DNA of 41,560 nucleotides. It comes from Chromatiaceae bacterium (GTDB taxonomy: Bacteria; Pseudomonadota; Gammaproteobacteria; SZUA-140). The notes under the pieces are model-generated. The model searched no databases. It was not told where the DNA came from and saw only the letters and a program-made list of their open reading frames with translations. This document shows positions 27,710 to 39,071 of this stretch, in pieces. Numbering within the stretch: the stretch's first letter is position 1; each line of letters opens with the position of its first letter. Made by a program: the position numbers and the translations under genes. Location of the stretch: NCBI GenBank assembly GCA_003232725.1, contig QIJH01000145.1:1-41560 (forward strand). Direction: 5' to 3'.

Positions 27710-28327
27710 GTGAGCTTATCCAGATCGATTATAGCGCCATTTTCATTGGCGGCTGCCATGGTTGTTATCGCATCTCCGCTAAATGCCGGTGTGGTGATTG
27801 AAAGTGTTAATAAACATCAAATGCATAGCAAGGTTAGTATTGAGGCAACGCGTGCGCGAATCGATAGCGGTTCGGCTGATGATTATCTGTTAATGGATCT
27901 CGCCAGCGGCAAGACTTACACCGTGAATCATCTCGAAGGGGTAGTGATCGACCTTGAGTCGGCCGTTGCCACCAGCGAACATATTACCAGCGCCATCAAA
28001 GATCGCATGATGCCGAAGGTTGAACTGTTAAAGCAGGGTGAAGGCCCGCTGGTGAATGGTTTTGCTACAGTTCATTATCGCGTGATGATTAACGACACCA
28101 TTCACTGCTCTGATGAGTACCTGGCACCAACAGCGACTGAAAACGAGCTTGTGAAAAACTTTGTCGCGGCGATGGCGCGTGGCTCCGATGGAGTGGATAG
28201 CATCATCATGGCATCACTGTTTGGCGAAGAGCAGATGTGTGAGGCCGCAGCCGATATTGTGGATGATGAATACGCTGAGAAAGGTTTACCAATGCGTTCA
28301 GTAGATAAGGTCAACATAGCATGTTAA
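27710..28327 (+). CDS. Exported protein of unknown function, DUF4412-like
   Basis: This 205-aa protein is translated from GTG 27710, chosen because GAGG lies 6 bases upstream and MSLSRSIIAPFSLAAAMVVI then forms a signal peptide with cleavage near LNA|GVVI. The mature protein alternates beta strands and has a stretch (RARIDSGSADDYLLMDLASG, KTYTVNHLEG) that resembles DUF4412-type proteins, which carry similar 'set by ligand, read out' strands; this assignment is weak. There are three cysteines in the mature part. Its stop overlaps the next small gene by 7 bases. Confidence 0.65.
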   Translation: MSLSRSIIAPFSLAAAMVVIASPLNAGVVIESVNKHQMHSKVSIEATRARIDSGSADDYLLMDLASGKTYTVNHLEGVVIDLESAVATSEHITSAIKDRMMPKVELLKQGEGPLVNGFATVHYRVMINDTIHCSDEYLAPTATENELVKNFVAAMARGSDGVDSIIMASLFGEEQMCEAAADIVDDEYAEKGLPMRSVDKVNIAC

Positions 28328-28545
28328 CCAATGACGAGATGACGATCCCTGCTGGTTATGAGTTGTTGAGTCGTGCTGAGATGCGTAAGCGCCTTGCTGA
28401 TCGAGTGAAGCCCATTCAGGATCAGATCGATGCGATGCCTGAGATCAATATGGATGAAGTGATACAGCAGCAGCGTGATATGCAACAGCGTATGCGTGAC
28501 GCATCGAAAGAATTGAAGGGTGGTTTGAAAACAGGTTTTGAATAA
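28321..28545 (+). CDS. Small charged helical protein of unknown function
   Basis: This 74-aa protein is rich in Met, Gln, Arg and Glu and is predicted to be helical or coiled coil (RDMQQRMRDASKELKGG). ATG 28321 overlaps the preceding gene, suggesting coupling; ATG 28339 (MTIPAGYELLS) is an alternative start. No family is recognised. It precedes the decayed metY by 60 bp. Confidence 0.5.
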   Translation: MLTNDEMTIPAGYELLSRAEMRKRLADRVKPIQDQIDAMPEINMDEVIQQQRDMQQRMRDASKELKGGLKTGFE

Positions 28546-28605
28546 ATAAAGCGGTAGCAGAATAGTACCGTCGTTATTATTCATATCATTTGAAGGGGAG
28601 AAAAA

Positions 28606-29839
<1,234 letters not shown>

Positions 29840-29849
29840 ATAACATCGC

Positions 29850-31052
29850 TTATTTTTTGGCTGGTTTGACTTGCTCGGCGGCGTGGCCTGCACGCTGTCG
29901 AGCATCGTTAGTGTTGTTGCTATAGGCTAACGCAACACCCATGCGGCGTTGTTTAAACGCCTCTGGTTTGCCAAATAATCGAAGATCAGTTTGAGCATCC
30001 TGTAACGCACTATCAACCCCTTCAAAGGCAATGCCTTTTTCATCCATTGTGCCGTAGATTACCGCGCTAGCCGCGGCGACGACATTCATCTCAACCGATA
30101 CCGGCAGACCCAAAATGGCGCGCGCATGTAGTTCAAATTCATTTTGATACTGGCTACTCATCGTCACCATGCCGGTATCATGTGGGCGCGGGCTTACCTC
30201 GCTAAACCACACCTGATCACCTTTGATGAAAAACTCAACGCCAAAGATGCCGCGGCCGCCGAGATTAGCGGTCACAGCAGCGGCAATTTCCTGCGCGCGA
30301 TGCAGAGCCTTTTCAGTCATCTGTTGTGGTTGCCAGCTTTCGACATAATCACCGTTAACCTGACGATGGCCGATTGGTGCACAGAAGTGAGTTTCAATCT
30401 CGCCATTGCGGTTATATGCGCGTACGGTTAGCAATGTGATCTCGAAATCAAATTCGATCATCTCTTCAACGATCACGCGTCCGCCTTTGATACGGCCGCC
30501 ACTCATCGCATAGTTCCATGCGGCTTCAATTTCTTCTGGCTCATTGATGGTAGATTGCCCCTTACCCGATGATGACATTACCGGTTTAACGATGCAGGGG
30601 TAACCGACGCCGCCATCAATTGCCATACGAAGCCCATTAAGGCTCTCGGCAAAGGCGTAACGTGAAGTTGGTAATGCAAGTTCTTCGGCCGCGAGTTTAC
30701 GAATTCCTTCGCGGTTCATCGTGAGTTGTGTGGCGCGCGCGGTAGGGATCACCTCAGCGATGCCATCGGCTTCAATTTCTGCCAGTATGTCGGTCGCAAT
30801 CGCCTCGATTTCCGGCACGATGATATCCGGCTTTTCCTGTTCAATCAGTGCACGCAGTTGTGCTGGATTGGCCATGTTAATTACGTGTGCACGGTGTGCC
30901 ACCTGGTGGCCAGGTGCATTCGCATAGCGATCTACTGCAATGGTCTCAACGCCAAGGCGTTGTAATGCAATAATCACTTCTTTACCAAGTTCGCCGCTGC
31001 CAAGCAGCATCACGCGGGTTGCAGTGGTGGATAAGGGGGTACCTATTTTCAT
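29850..31052 (-). CDS. purT: Formate-dependent GAR transformylase
   Basis: PurT formylates GAR using formate and ATP, bypassing the folate-dependent PurN step. This 400-aa ATP-grasp enzyme (E. coli 392) starts [20 protein letters not shown]. It shows [13 protein letters not shown] (about 155-167), [16 protein letters not shown] (about 196-211), [10 protein letters not shown] and the late [14 protein letters not shown] (about 285-298). Start ATG 31052 is normal. It converges on the decayed metY (10 bp apart) and is divergent from the cyclophilin gene. With purD and purH it gives three purine genes in the window, though purT is not in an operon with them. Confidence 0.97.
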   Translation of the reverse strand: MKIGTPLSTTATRVMLLGSGELGKEVIIALQRLGVETIAVDRYANAPGHQVAHRAHVINMANPAQLRALIEQEKPDIIVPEIEAIATDILAEIEADGIAEVIPTARATQLTMNREGIRKLAAEELALPTSRYAFAESLNGLRMAIDGGVGYPCIVKPVMSSSGKGQSTINEPEEIEAAWNYAMSGGRIKGGRVIVEEMIEFDFEITLLTVRAYNRNGEIETHFCAPIGHRQVNGDYVESWQPQQMTEKALHRAQEIAAAVTANLGGRGIFGVEFFIKGDQVWFSEVSPRPHDTGMVTMSSQYQNEFELHARAILGLPVSVEMNVVAAASAVIYGTMDEKGIAFEGVDSALQDAQTDLRLFGKPEAFKQRRMGVALAYSNNTNDARQRAGHAAEQVKPAKK

Positions 31053-31178
31053 TTTTACAGTCCTGTTAGCGGAAATAATGGCTATAGTTTGATGATGATA
31101 ACGGTTATCCCTGTTAATGAAAACGCGCAGCCGTTACAATGCGCCAACTTATACAGAAAGATCGCGTGGAGGTCGAAA

Positions 31179-31697
31179 ATGGTTATTTTTTCAACATCGC
31201 ATGGTGACATCACCATTGAAATGTTCCCTAACGAAGCACCAATTACGGTTGAGAATTTCCTGCAGTATGTTGATGATGGCTATTTTGATGGCACTATCTT
31301 TCATCGCGTGATTCCGGGCTTTATGCTGCAGGGCGGTGGCTTCACTGCCGACATGGTGCAAAAGGAGACTCGTGAAGAGATTAAAAACGAAGCTGACAAC
31401 GGTCTGAAAAATGAGCGCGGTACATTGTCGATGGCGCGTACCGCTGTGGTTGATAGCGCGACTTCACAGTTTTTTCTTAACCTAGTTAAGAATGAGTTCC
31501 TTGATAACGGTAGTCGTGACTTTGGTTATGCAGTGTTTGCTAAAGTGGTTGATGGTATGGATGTTGCTGACGAGATTGCCAAGGTTCAGACCGGTAATAG
31601 TGGTGGCCATCAAAATGTGCCGCTCGAGCCTGTCGTAATTAACTCAGCGCGTCGTGTTGATGTGACGACTGATGAGGGTAGCGACGAGGGCTGTTAG
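31179..31697 (+). CDS. ppiB: Cytoplasmic peptidyl-prolyl cis-trans isomerase, cyclophilin type
   Basis: This cyclophilin catalyses proline isomerisation during folding. From ATG 31179 it is 172 aa; TGGAGG lies 6 bases upstream, whereas the open frame reaching 31089 has no such site and adds non-homologous residues. The core has the active-site [15 protein letters not shown] (about 45-59) with the catalytic arginine, then [18 protein letters not shown] (about 85-102), close to E. coli PpiB. No signal peptide is present. A terminator follows at 31724-31748. Confidence 0.95.
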   Translation: MVIFSTSHGDITIEMFPNEAPITVENFLQYVDDGYFDGTIFHRVIPGFMLQGGGFTADMVQKETREEIKNEADNGLKNERGTLSMARTAVVDSATSQFFLNLVKNEFLDNGSRDFGYAVFAKVVDGMDVADEIAKVQTGNSGGHQNVPLEPVVINSARRVDVTTDEGSDEGC

Positions 31698-31723
31698 ACT
31701 GTTAGTGAAAATTGATGCTGAAG

Positions 31724-31748
31724 AAGGCGTCTCTATGGCGCCTTTTTT
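31724..31748 (+). terminator. Rho-independent terminator after ppiB
   Basis: AAGGCG (31724-31729) pairs with CGCCTT (31739-31744) around a 9-base loop and is followed by further T residues to 31748. Confidence 0.7.
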
Positions 31749-31873
31749 GTGGTTGTATGCAGACGGTATGTTTTTTTAATGTGTTATCAGTTGATTTGGC
31801 TCATAAAATGCTTAAGTTAGCTTTGCTTTAGACGATAGATGATTATCAGGTAACGGATAGTCATGCTGGTAAT

Positions 31874-32398
31874 ATGAAACTTGAAGCGATCTCAACGGAT
31901 AATATCCGAAACTCTGTCTTGCTACCCTTTGTTAGCGAAACGATTAACACCTTGCAAACAATGGCTGATTTAAAAGGCTCAAGTGATCTATTAACCTATC
32001 ATGAGCCGCTGGATGTTTTTGTTTTTAAAGATTTCGCCGTCTCTATTAATGCCACCTTTGCCAATGGCATTACCAATAACGTAGTGATGAACTTTGATGC
32101 TCAGACGGCGATTATTATTGGTAACAAAGTCCGTTCGGTAATGTTTGGTACCAATGAAGCGGATACCTCATTAACGAATGATAATAAAGAAGCGCTGGCT
32201 GAGTTTCTGAATACCGTGGTTGGATTGTCTGCGCGTGAAATCAACGAAACCAATCACAAAATATCTTTTGGTGTTCCGCTGTATTTATATAATAAAGAGG
32301 ATAGCGAGTTTTTATTAGATGGCGTAAAAAATATTATGACGGTGCCGGTAGACTTAGAAAATGCAGGCCGATTTTATTTGAGCTTTCTTGTACGATAG
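31874..32398 (+). CDS. CheX-like protein
   Basis: This 174-aa protein resembles the CheC/CheX/FliY-type fold. Residues 106-124 (KEALAEFLNTVVGLSAREIN) carry the E-x-x-N motif (E110, N113) used by CheX to dephosphorylate CheY. The N-terminal part, including VLLPFVSETINTLQTM, also fits the family. The following gene, 20 bp downstream, is a stand-alone receiver domain, its expected substrate. No chemotaxis kinase or receptor is in the window. ATG 31874 is used; the ribosome site is weak. The assignment rests on the motif and on the neighbour. Confidence 0.75.
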   Translation: MKLEAISTDNIRNSVLLPFVSETINTLQTMADLKGSSDLLTYHEPLDVFVFKDFAVSINATFANGITNNVVMNFDAQTAIIIGNKVRSVMFGTNEADTSLTNDNKEALAEFLNTVVGLSAREINETNHKISFGVPLYLYNKEDSEFLLDGVKNIMTVPVDLENAGRFYLSFLVR

Positions 32399-32418
32399 TA
32401 ATAATAAGGGAAGATCGT

Positions 32419-32796
32419 ATGCTGGATAAAGAAAAATCTATTTTAATCGTCGATGATACGATGATGATGCGAGAGGGATTGCGTCGAGTATTGGCCTCGA
32501 TGGGTTATGAAAATACTGTGCAGGCAGAACATGGTAAACAGGCGTTAAACATTATAGAGAGTGGTAAACATGATATAGGCGCTGTCTTTTTAGACATTGT
32601 TATGCCTGTGATGGATGGTAAACAAACGCTGAAAAAAATTCGCGAAACCAATAAAGATCTGCCCGTGATTATGGTCACCTCAAAGGCAGATAAAGATTCG
32701 ATTGTAGAATGTAGCAAGCTTGGTATGAGTAGTTATGTGTTAAAACCGATTAATGTGACTGCGGGAATTCTTGAGGAAATATTTATTCGGCTTTAG
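32419..32796 (+). CDS. Stand-alone response regulator receiver (CheY-like)
   Basis: This 125-aa single receiver domain has no output domain. Acidic residues D12/D13 (VDD), phospho-acceptor D59 (FLDIVMPVMDG), T87 (IMVTSKAD) and K109 (VLKPIN) are all in place, so it should be phosphorylatable. AAGGGA lies about 9 bases upstream of ATG 32419. It is probably co-transcribed with the CheX-like gene. The cognate kinase is not in the window. Confidence 0.93.
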   Translation: MLDKEKSILIVDDTMMMREGLRRVLASMGYENTVQAEHGKQALNIIESGKHDIGAVFLDIVMPVMDGKQTLKKIRETNKDLPVIMVTSKADKDSIVECSKLGMSSYVLKPINVTAGILEEIFIRL

Positions 32797-32890
32797 ATTG
32801 CTTGTTTAGATGATTAATTTTAGAAAGATGTTTTTATGGTGAGTTTTCTATACTGGGGTGAAAGGACATGAAACGCAGTGCTCATTGATT

Positions 32891-34027
32891 TTATTGGTTG
32901 AATATTAAGAGGTAATCATTAAACCAAAAGACTCTGTTGCGTCGCTTACCCGTGAGTTCTTTCAAGACACCATGTTTTACAAAATCATTGACCAGCGCAG
33001 TGGCCGTGTTGTGTTTTAACCCCAGTAAATTTGCAATTCCATTGATATTCACTACTGGCATTTGATATAAGTGTTGCATCAATTTTTGTGCATTGGATTG
33101 TCTTCGTGTGCTGAAATGGGGGAGCACTTCACTTTCCAGTCGTGCTTTAAGCGCAAGAATATCTTTAAAAACTTGAATAGAGTTTTCTGCAGTTTCACGT
33201 ACACCGTATAAAAAAAATACCAGCCACTCCTGCATTTTATTTGCCTGACGCACGGCCATTAGGCGATCAATGTATTCAGTTTTGTTACGCTCAAAATAAT
33301 CGGAAAGATAGAGTGCTGGTTTATGTAGCAGACCAAAGCTGGCTAGATATAGGGCGATCATCAATCGTCCCAGCCGGCCATTGCCATCAAGAAAAGGATG
33401 GATGGTTTCAAAATGGTAATGGGCGATCGCTATCTTGATGAGATGTGGTACCTGTAACGCTTCATTATGAATGAACTTCTCCAAATCACTCATAAGCGCT
33501 GTTACTTCTTCGTGATGAGGTGGGATAAAGGTGGCATTTTCCAAACTGACACCAATCCAGTTTTGGCTGCTGCGGAACTCTCCGGGCAGCTTGGCTTGTC
33601 CGCGTACGCCTGACATCAAAATTTTGTGAGTATCTTTTAACAGGCGATTGGAAAGTGGTAGGGTTTCCAGTTGAGTAATGGCAACATTAATGGCCTCGAT
33701 GTAGTTTTGTACTTCGAGCCAGTCATCACGACTCTCAGGGGCAATATCCTGCTCATCCAGTAGTGCCTCTTTCATGTGGGTGCGAGTACCTTCGATGCGA
33801 CTCGATTGCGTGGCTTCTTTTGCAATGTGCATGCGGATAAAAAAATCCACATTCGGCACTAATTGAGAGAATGCATTTAGCTCTCCGAGTGCCCGATCGG
33901 CATCGCTCAGCAGCCGTTGGAGTTCTCCGCCAGAGATATTCCAGGGGTGGTTGATGAGCGAGGGGCTAAAGCTCCTGTATTCATATTGCTGCTTGTATTG
34001 GCCTGCATTGTAAGCGGATAAATCCAT
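32891..34027 (-). CDS. Fic-domain protein with C-terminal winged helix
   Basis: This 378-aa Fic-family protein probably transfers AMP from ATP onto a hydroxyl side chain. The catalytic motif is HPFLDGNGRLGR, with His210. An N-terminal inhibitory helix carries SSRIEGT (residues 75-81), the [ST]xxxE[GN] motif of class II Fic proteins, in which the glutamate blocks ATP. The flap segment ATFIPP (about 165-170) is present. The C-terminal part (about 310-378) resembles a winged-helix DNA-binding domain. The target is unknown, and no separate antitoxin gene is visible. Repeats upstream (34029-34134) could be operator sites. Confidence 0.93.
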   Translation of the reverse strand: MDLSAYNAGQYKQQYEYRSFSPSLINHPWNISGGELQRLLSDADRALGELNAFSQLVPNVDFFIRMHIAKEATQSSRIEGTRTHMKEALLDEQDIAPESRDDWLEVQNYIEAINVAITQLETLPLSNRLLKDTHKILMSGVRGQAKLPGEFRSSQNWIGVSLENATFIPPHHEEVTALMSDLEKFIHNEALQVPHLIKIAIAHYHFETIHPFLDGNGRLGRLMIALYLASFGLLHKPALYLSDYFERNKTEYIDRLMAVRQANKMQEWLVFFLYGVRETAENSIQVFKDILALKARLESEVLPHFSTRRQSNAQKLMQHLYQMPVVNINGIANLLGLKHNTATALVNDFVKHGVLKELTGKRRNRVFWFNDYLLIFNQ

Positions 34028-34028
34028 C

Positions 34029-34134
34029 TTATATCAAATTCCCCTACTGTTTTCGATATAATGGCATTTTAATGTTGCAAACATATCCTTTCTGGTTCGT
34101 TGTGTCAAATAACCGGGTAGTTTCCGATATAATG
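34029..34134. promoter_or_regulatory. Repeated GATATAATG elements upstream of the Fic gene
   Basis: TTATATC at 34029-34035 is the inverse of GATATAA, and GATATAATG occurs at 34055-34063 and 34126-34134, within the longer shared word TTTYCGATATAATG. The sites surround the expected Fic promoter. They may be binding sites for an autoregulator or promoter -10 boxes facing the other way. Confidence 0.4.
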
Positions 34135-34224
34135 AAATCCTTGTGTCGAATTCGATGCTTTGTCAGCAATTCTCCATCACTAGGCTCTGTTGAGGTTATA
34201 AGGATAATTTGGGGCAAGTGAGGT

Positions 34225-35204
34225 TTAATCCCACACTAGCGGTGGTTCATCCATCAATGCCGCTTGTTCACGTAGCGCCAGAATATGTTCATCCCAATAA
34301 CGGCCTGTGTTGAACCATGGAAATGCCTGGGGAAAAGCAGGATCATTCCAGCGGCGTGCGATCCATGCTGCGTAGTGCATCATCCTTAATGTGCGCAGTG
34401 CTTCGAGCAGGTGTAGTTCTTTTGGATCAAATTCGCGGAATTCGATATAGCCGTTTAGAAAATCGGCAAGGCGGGCGGTCATGTACGGCCGGTCACCGGA
34501 GAGAAACATCCAGATATCCTGAATAGCGGGTCCCATGCGCGCATCATCAAAGTCAACGATGTGAGGGCCATTGTCGCGCCACAGGACATTACCGGGGTGC
34601 ATGTCGCCGTGCAGGCGAATGATCTCGACATGCAGGTACGCACGCGTGTAATCAGGTCTTTGGCCAGCGAGCAATAGGCATCGGTGAGCCCTTCGGGTAC
34701 AAAATTTTTATCCAACAGGTAAAGATATGAATCGACGCCAAAGCTCTCGATGTTTAAGGTAGGGCGGTGTTTGAACGGATGCGTCGCGCCCATGTTATGA
34801 ATGCGCGCCATAAAGCGTCCCATCTGCTCCAGATGTTCGGGGTCATCGAGTTCTGGTGAGCGGCCACCGCGGCGGAGTGATAGTGTAAACCGAAAACCGT
34901 TATGGCAATGTAAAGTGGCACCATCTTTGTCTGCGATGGGTGCAATCACCGGAATCTCAAGATCACTCAATGCCCGGGTAAATTCATGCTCTTCGATGAT
35001 CGCTTCATTACTCCAGCGTGCCGGGCGATAGAACTTGGCGATCAGTGGTTCTTCATCTTCAATACCGACCTGATAGACACGGTTTTCATAACTGTTAAGC
35101 GCAAGGAACTGACCGTTGCAGTGATAGCCCAGACTTTCAACCGCATCCAAAATCGCATCGGGGCCGAGTGCTGCGTAGGATTCATTGTCTTTGTGATCTG
35201 CCAT
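34225..35204 (-). pseudogene. srkA: Frameshifted stress response kinase A (SrkA/YihE/RdoA)
   Basis: SrkA is a Ser/Thr kinase-like protein that counters stress-induced death in E. coli. The N-terminal part (from ATG 35204) reads LNSYENRVYQVG, AKFYRPARWSNEAI and so on to DLITRVR near 34640. It then continues in another frame as VEIIRLHGDMHPGNVLWRD, DFDDARMGPAIQDIW and NDPAFPQAFPWF to a stop at 34225. Both the HGDxHPGN catalytic loop and the metal-binding DFDDAR are in the second part, so the first product would be inactive. The net loss is 1 modulo 3, so it may be a single base. It lies 11 bp downstream of uup. A sequencing error is possible. Confidence 0.8.
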
Positions 35205-35215
35205 GAGGATATTGG

Positions 35216-37096
35216 TTATGCGTCCAGTGCTTCCCAGCGTTGATAACAGATGGCAAGTTCCGCTTCGATCTCAGCAATTCGCTCATTGGCTTTCGCCACA
35301 ACATCACCTTGTTGCTGGTAAAAATCGGGACCCCCTAGTTTTGCCAGCAACTCACTTTGCTCATCTTCCAGTTTTTCGATTGTTTTTGGCAGCGTATCAA
35401 GCTCACGCTGGTCTTTATAACTGAGCTTTTTCTTTTGCTCGGTCTTGGCTGTGCTGTTGGTCTGTGCCTTCGCCTTTTTTGTTGGTGTCGCAGGTTTGGT
35501 ATCTGACTTCTGGCGTAACCAGTCGTCGTAACCGCCGACGTATTCGTTGATCATGCCGTCACCTTCAAACACAAGCGTGCTAGTGATAACGTTATTGATA
35601 AAGGCACGATCATGGCTAACCAGTAAGAGTGTGCCCTGATAGTTCAGCAGCAGCTCTTCAAGCAGTTCAAGTGTTTCAATATCGAGGTCATTGGTCGGCT
35701 CATCCATGATGAGCAGATTAGCGGGTTTGGTGAAAAGGCGCGCTAATAGCAGGCGGTTACGTTCACCACCGGAGAGCGCCTTCACTGGCGTGCGGGCACG
35801 TTCGGGTGAAAAAAGAAAATCCTGCAAGTAACTGATGATGTGACGTTCAATCCCGTTGATCGTTACCTTGTCGCTGCCCTGAGCGAGGTTGTCGATCACG
35901 CTCTTTGATTCATCAAGTACGGAACGATGTTGATCAAAATAGGCGACCTCAATCTTGGTGCCGAGTTTTATCGTGCCGGATTTCGGCTCTTCTTCGCCTA
36001 GTAGTGCTTTCAATAGCGTGGTTTTACCCGCGCCGTTAGGGCCGAGGATGCCGATTTTATCGCCTCGTAAAATAACGGTGGAAAAATCATTGATGATGAC
36101 TTTATCACCATAGGCCTGGCAGATATGGTCGGCCTCGACCACCAGCTTGCCGGAGTTGGCACCACTCTGTAGTTCCATCCGCACAGTGCCCATCTTTTGA
36201 CGACGGTCACTGTGTTGGCGGCGCATCTCTTCCAGTGCGCGCACGCGGCCTTCGTTACGGGTACGGCGTGCCTTGATCCCCTGGCGAATCCATACTTCTT
36301 CCTGCGCCATTTTTTTATCAAATAGCGCATGCTCGGTCGCCTCGGCATCAAGTGCTTCCTGCTTACGTTGCAGATAGGTCTCGTAATTGCCCGGCCAGCT
36401 GGTGAGGCGACCGCGATCAAGTTCGATGATGCGTGTTGCGAGCTTTTTGAGCAGTGCGCGATCATGTGTCACAAATAGCAGTGTGCCGTCGAAATCGAGC
36501 AGAAATTCTTCCAGCCAGCGAATGGCCTCAATGTCGAGATGATTTGTTGGCTCATCGAGCATCAATAGATCGGGATTGTTCACCAGTGCACGCGCCAACA
36601 ACACGCGACGTTTGAGTCCGCCCGAGAGCGCGCTGAATTCCATCTCGGGATCGAGCTGCATACGGGTCAGCGTGGCGGTGACTTTTTGATCCACTTCCCA
36701 GCCACCACACGCTTCGAGTTCATGTTGCACTTGCTCAAAACGTTTCATGATCTTGTCACTGGTGTCGTGCGCCAGTTCATGACTGATGTGGTGAAATTCA
36801 GCCAGCAGCTTCCCTTGCTCGCCAAGCCCTTCGGCGACGATATCAAAGATGGTACCGCTGAGGTCGCGTGGTACCTCCTGCGTGAGACGGGCGATGGTGA
36901 TTCCCTGTTTGTAGACAGTTTCGCCTTCGTCAGCCTTGATTTCACCTGCAATCAACTTCATTAAGGTCGATTTGCCGGTGCCGTTACGACCGACCAGGCA
37001 GAGGCGCTCACCACGTTCGATCTTTAGATCAAGATGTTCGAGCAGTGCGGGGCCGCCAAAGCCGAGGTTAACGGCGCGTAGGGTAATGAGTGCCAT
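35216..37096 (-). CDS. uup: ABC-F family ATPase Uup
   Basis: This 626-aa protein has two ABC cassettes and no membrane domain. Walker A motifs are GRNGTGKST (about 37-45) and GPNGAGKTT (about 351-359). The signature motifs are LSGGLKRRV and LSGGERNRL, and Walker B motifs are LLMLDEPTNHLDIEA and LLIMDEPTNDLDIET. The C-terminal coiled-coil tail after about 540 is the Uup DNA-binding arm. Uup is linked to precise excision of transposons and to ribosome function. It is upstream of srkA and probably co-transcribed with it. Confidence 0.96.
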   Translation of the reverse strand: MALITLRAVNLGFGGPALLEHLDLKIERGERLCLVGRNGTGKSTLMKLIAGEIKADEGETVYKQGITIARLTQEVPRDLSGTIFDIVAEGLGEQGKLLAEFHHISHELAHDTSDKIMKRFEQVQHELEACGGWEVDQKVTATLTRMQLDPEMEFSALSGGLKRRVLLARALVNNPDLLMLDEPTNHLDIEAIRWLEEFLLDFDGTLLFVTHDRALLKKLATRIIELDRGRLTSWPGNYETYLQRKQEALDAEATEHALFDKKMAQEEVWIRQGIKARRTRNEGRVRALEEMRRQHSDRRQKMGTVRMELQSGANSGKLVVEADHICQAYGDKVIINDFSTVILRGDKIGILGPNGAGKTTLLKALLGEEEPKSGTIKLGTKIEVAYFDQHRSVLDESKSVIDNLAQGSDKVTINGIERHIISYLQDFLFSPERARTPVKALSGGERNRLLLARLFTKPANLLIMDEPTNDLDIETLELLEELLLNYQGTLLLVSHDRAFINNVITSTLVFEGDGMINEYVGGYDDWLRQKSDTKPATPTKKAKAQTNSTAKTEQKKKLSYKDQRELDTLPKTIEKLEDEQSELLAKLGGPDFYQQQGDVVAKANERIAEIEAELAICYQRWEALDA

Positions 37097-37221
37097 GGTT
37101 CAGGGTGTTCCGTATTCGGTAGTGCTTAATGAGGCGCGATTATCGCACATTGGGTGGATATGCCGTGAGAAAGATCATCCCGCACTTGAGACTCAAGTGC
37201 GGGGTGTGGTGTTGCTGAGTT

Positions 37222-38571
37222 TTAGTTGTTGGCTTCCGCCAGCTTTTTCTCCAGATAGTGGATGTTGGCACCCCCTTCCTGGAAATTAGGGTCATTCATG
37301 ATGTCACGATGCAGCTGGGTATTGGTGGTGATCCCTTCGATCACTAACTCGCCCAGCGCAGTGCGCATACGGTTGATGGCCGAGGTGCGTGAATTACCAT
37401 GGGTGATCACTTTGCCGATCATCGAGTCGTAATAAGGTGGCACGGTGTAGCCATTGTAGAGATGGGTATCAACCCGTACACCGGGGCCGCCGGGTTGATG
37501 AAACTGGGTGATCTTGCCGGGTGACGGCGTGAATTTTTTAGGATCTTCGGCATTAATACGGCACTCGACTGCATGCCCTCGGAGCACGATATCGCTCTGC
37601 CGGTAGGTTAGTTCTTCACCGGATGCGATACGCAGTTGCTCTTTTACCAGGTCGACACCCGTCACCATCTCGGTGACCGGGTGCTCTACCTGCAGGCGTG
37701 TATTCATCTCGATAAAGTAGAACTTGCCATTTTCGTAAAGGAACTCAAAGGTGCCCGCGCCAAGATAGCCGATTTCGCGACAGGCGTTGGCACAAACTTC
37801 ACCAATCTGGTTGCGTAGCTCTTCGGTAATGCCGGGTGCAGGGGCTTCTTCCACTACTTTTTGGTGGCGACGCTGCATTGAGCAGTCACGCTCACCGAGG
37901 TGGATCGCGTTGCCATGTGAATCAGAGAGTACCTGAATCTCGACGTGACGCGGATTTTCCAGGTATTTTTCCATGTAGAGGGTGTCATTACCAAAGGCGC
38001 TACCGGCTTCGGCACGGGTGAGCGCAACGGCATTGTTAAGTGCCGCATCGCTGTGCACTACGCGCATGCCGCGTCCTCCACCGCCACCGGCGGCCTTGAT
38101 GATCACTGGGTAACCGATCTCACGCGCCATTTTCAGGTTGGTCTCGGTATCATCACCGATGGGACCGTCAGAGCCTGGTACGCAAGGGACGCCACTCTTT
38201 TTCATGGCGCTGATAGCCGCGATCTTGTCACCCATGGCGCGAATGGTGTCGGGGCGCGGTCCGATAAAGACAAAGCCGCTCTGTTCGACCCGTTCTGCAA
38301 AATCTGCATTCTCAGAGAGGAAGCCGTAGCCAGGGTGAATCGCAACGGCATCGGTTACCTCAGCCGCGCTGATAATGGCCGGTACGTTAAGATAACTGTC
38401 GATTGATGCCGGTGGGCCGATGCAGACCGATTCATCCGCAAGGCGCACATGTTTCAGGTCGCGGTCGGCAGATGAATGCGCTGCAACGGTTTTAATGCCG
38501 AGTTCACGGCAGGCACGCAGAATGCGCAGGCCAATTTCGCCCCGGTTGGCGATGACGATCTTTTCAAACAT
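37222..38571 (-). CDS. accC: Biotin carboxylase subunit of acetyl-CoA carboxylase
   Basis: AccC carboxylates biotin on AccB using ATP and bicarbonate. The 449-aa enzyme (E. coli 449) begins [20 protein letters not shown]. It has the ATP-grasp glycine loop [11 protein letters not shown] (about 159-169), [19 protein letters not shown] (about 232-250), and [14 protein letters not shown] (about 288-301). The gene follows accB by 15 bp and is co-transcribed with it. Downstream is uup rather than the prmA seen in Pseudomonas-type order. Confidence 0.98.
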   Translation of the reverse strand: MFEKIVIANRGEIGLRILRACRELGIKTVAAHSSADRDLKHVRLADESVCIGPPASIDSYLNVPAIISAAEVTDAVAIHPGYGFLSENADFAERVEQSGFVFIGPRPDTIRAMGDKIAAISAMKKSGVPCVPGSDGPIGDDTETNLKMAREIGYPVIIKAAGGGGGRGMRVVHSDAALNNAVALTRAEAGSAFGNDTLYMEKYLENPRHVEIQVLSDSHGNAIHLGERDCSMQRRHQKVVEEAPAPGITEELRNQIGEVCANACREIGYLGAGTFEFLYENGKFYFIEMNTRLQVEHPVTEMVTGVDLVKEQLRIASGEELTYRQSDIVLRGHAVECRINAEDPKKFTPSPGKITQFHQPGGPGVRVDTHLYNGYTVPPYYDSMIGKVITHGNSRTSAINRMRTALGELVIEGITTNTQLHRDIMNDPNFQEGGANIHYLEKKLAEANN

Positions 38572-38586
38572 GACAGCTATCCCGAA

Positions 38587-39033
38587 TTATTCAACGGTGA
38601 AAAGGGTTTCGCCATACTCAACTGGCTGCCCATTTTCGACCAACACGTCGATGATCACGCCCGCCTTATCGGCTTCAATCTGGTTTAGCATCTTCATCGC
38701 CTCGATAATGCATAGCGTATCGCCAATATTAACGCGCTGTCCTACTTCAGCAAACGGTTTTGCACCTGGTGCTGCGGAGCGGTAAAAGGTACCGACCATT
38801 GGCGCGGTGATGGGATTGCCGCTGACAGCTGCAACCTCTACTACTTTGGCTGCCTCTGCAACGGGTGCTGGCGCAGCTACGGGTAGCGCTGCGGCAACCA
38901 TTGCGGGTTGTGAAGCAACGATCTGGCTGGTACGGCTGATGCGCACTGATTCCTTGTCTTCATGAATTTCGATCTCTGCGAGGTCTGATTCTTCAAGCAG
39001 CTCAATCAGTTTTTTTATTTTTCGTATATCCAT
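38587..39033 (-). CDS. accB: Biotin carboxyl carrier protein of acetyl-CoA carboxylase
   Basis: This 148-aa carrier starts [16 protein letters not shown], as in E. coli, so ATG 39033 is chosen over GTG 39042. An Ala/Pro/Val-rich linker (about 40-70) precedes the biotinyl domain. The biotinylated lysine is Lys114 in EAMKM. Its 3' end is 15 bp before accC, and aroQ lies 38 bp upstream, the common aroQ-accB-accC order. Confidence 0.97.
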   Translation of the reverse strand: MDIRKIKKLIELLEESDLAEIEIHEDKESVRISRTSQIVASQPAMVAAALPVAAPAPVAEAAKVVEVAAVSGNPITAPMVGTFYRSAAPGAKPFAEVGQRVNIGDTLCIIEAMKMLNQIEADKAGVIIDVLVENGQPVEYGETLFTVE

Positions 39034-39071
39034 TAAGGGCACTCTTTAACATTATTGTTTAATGTAAGTTA

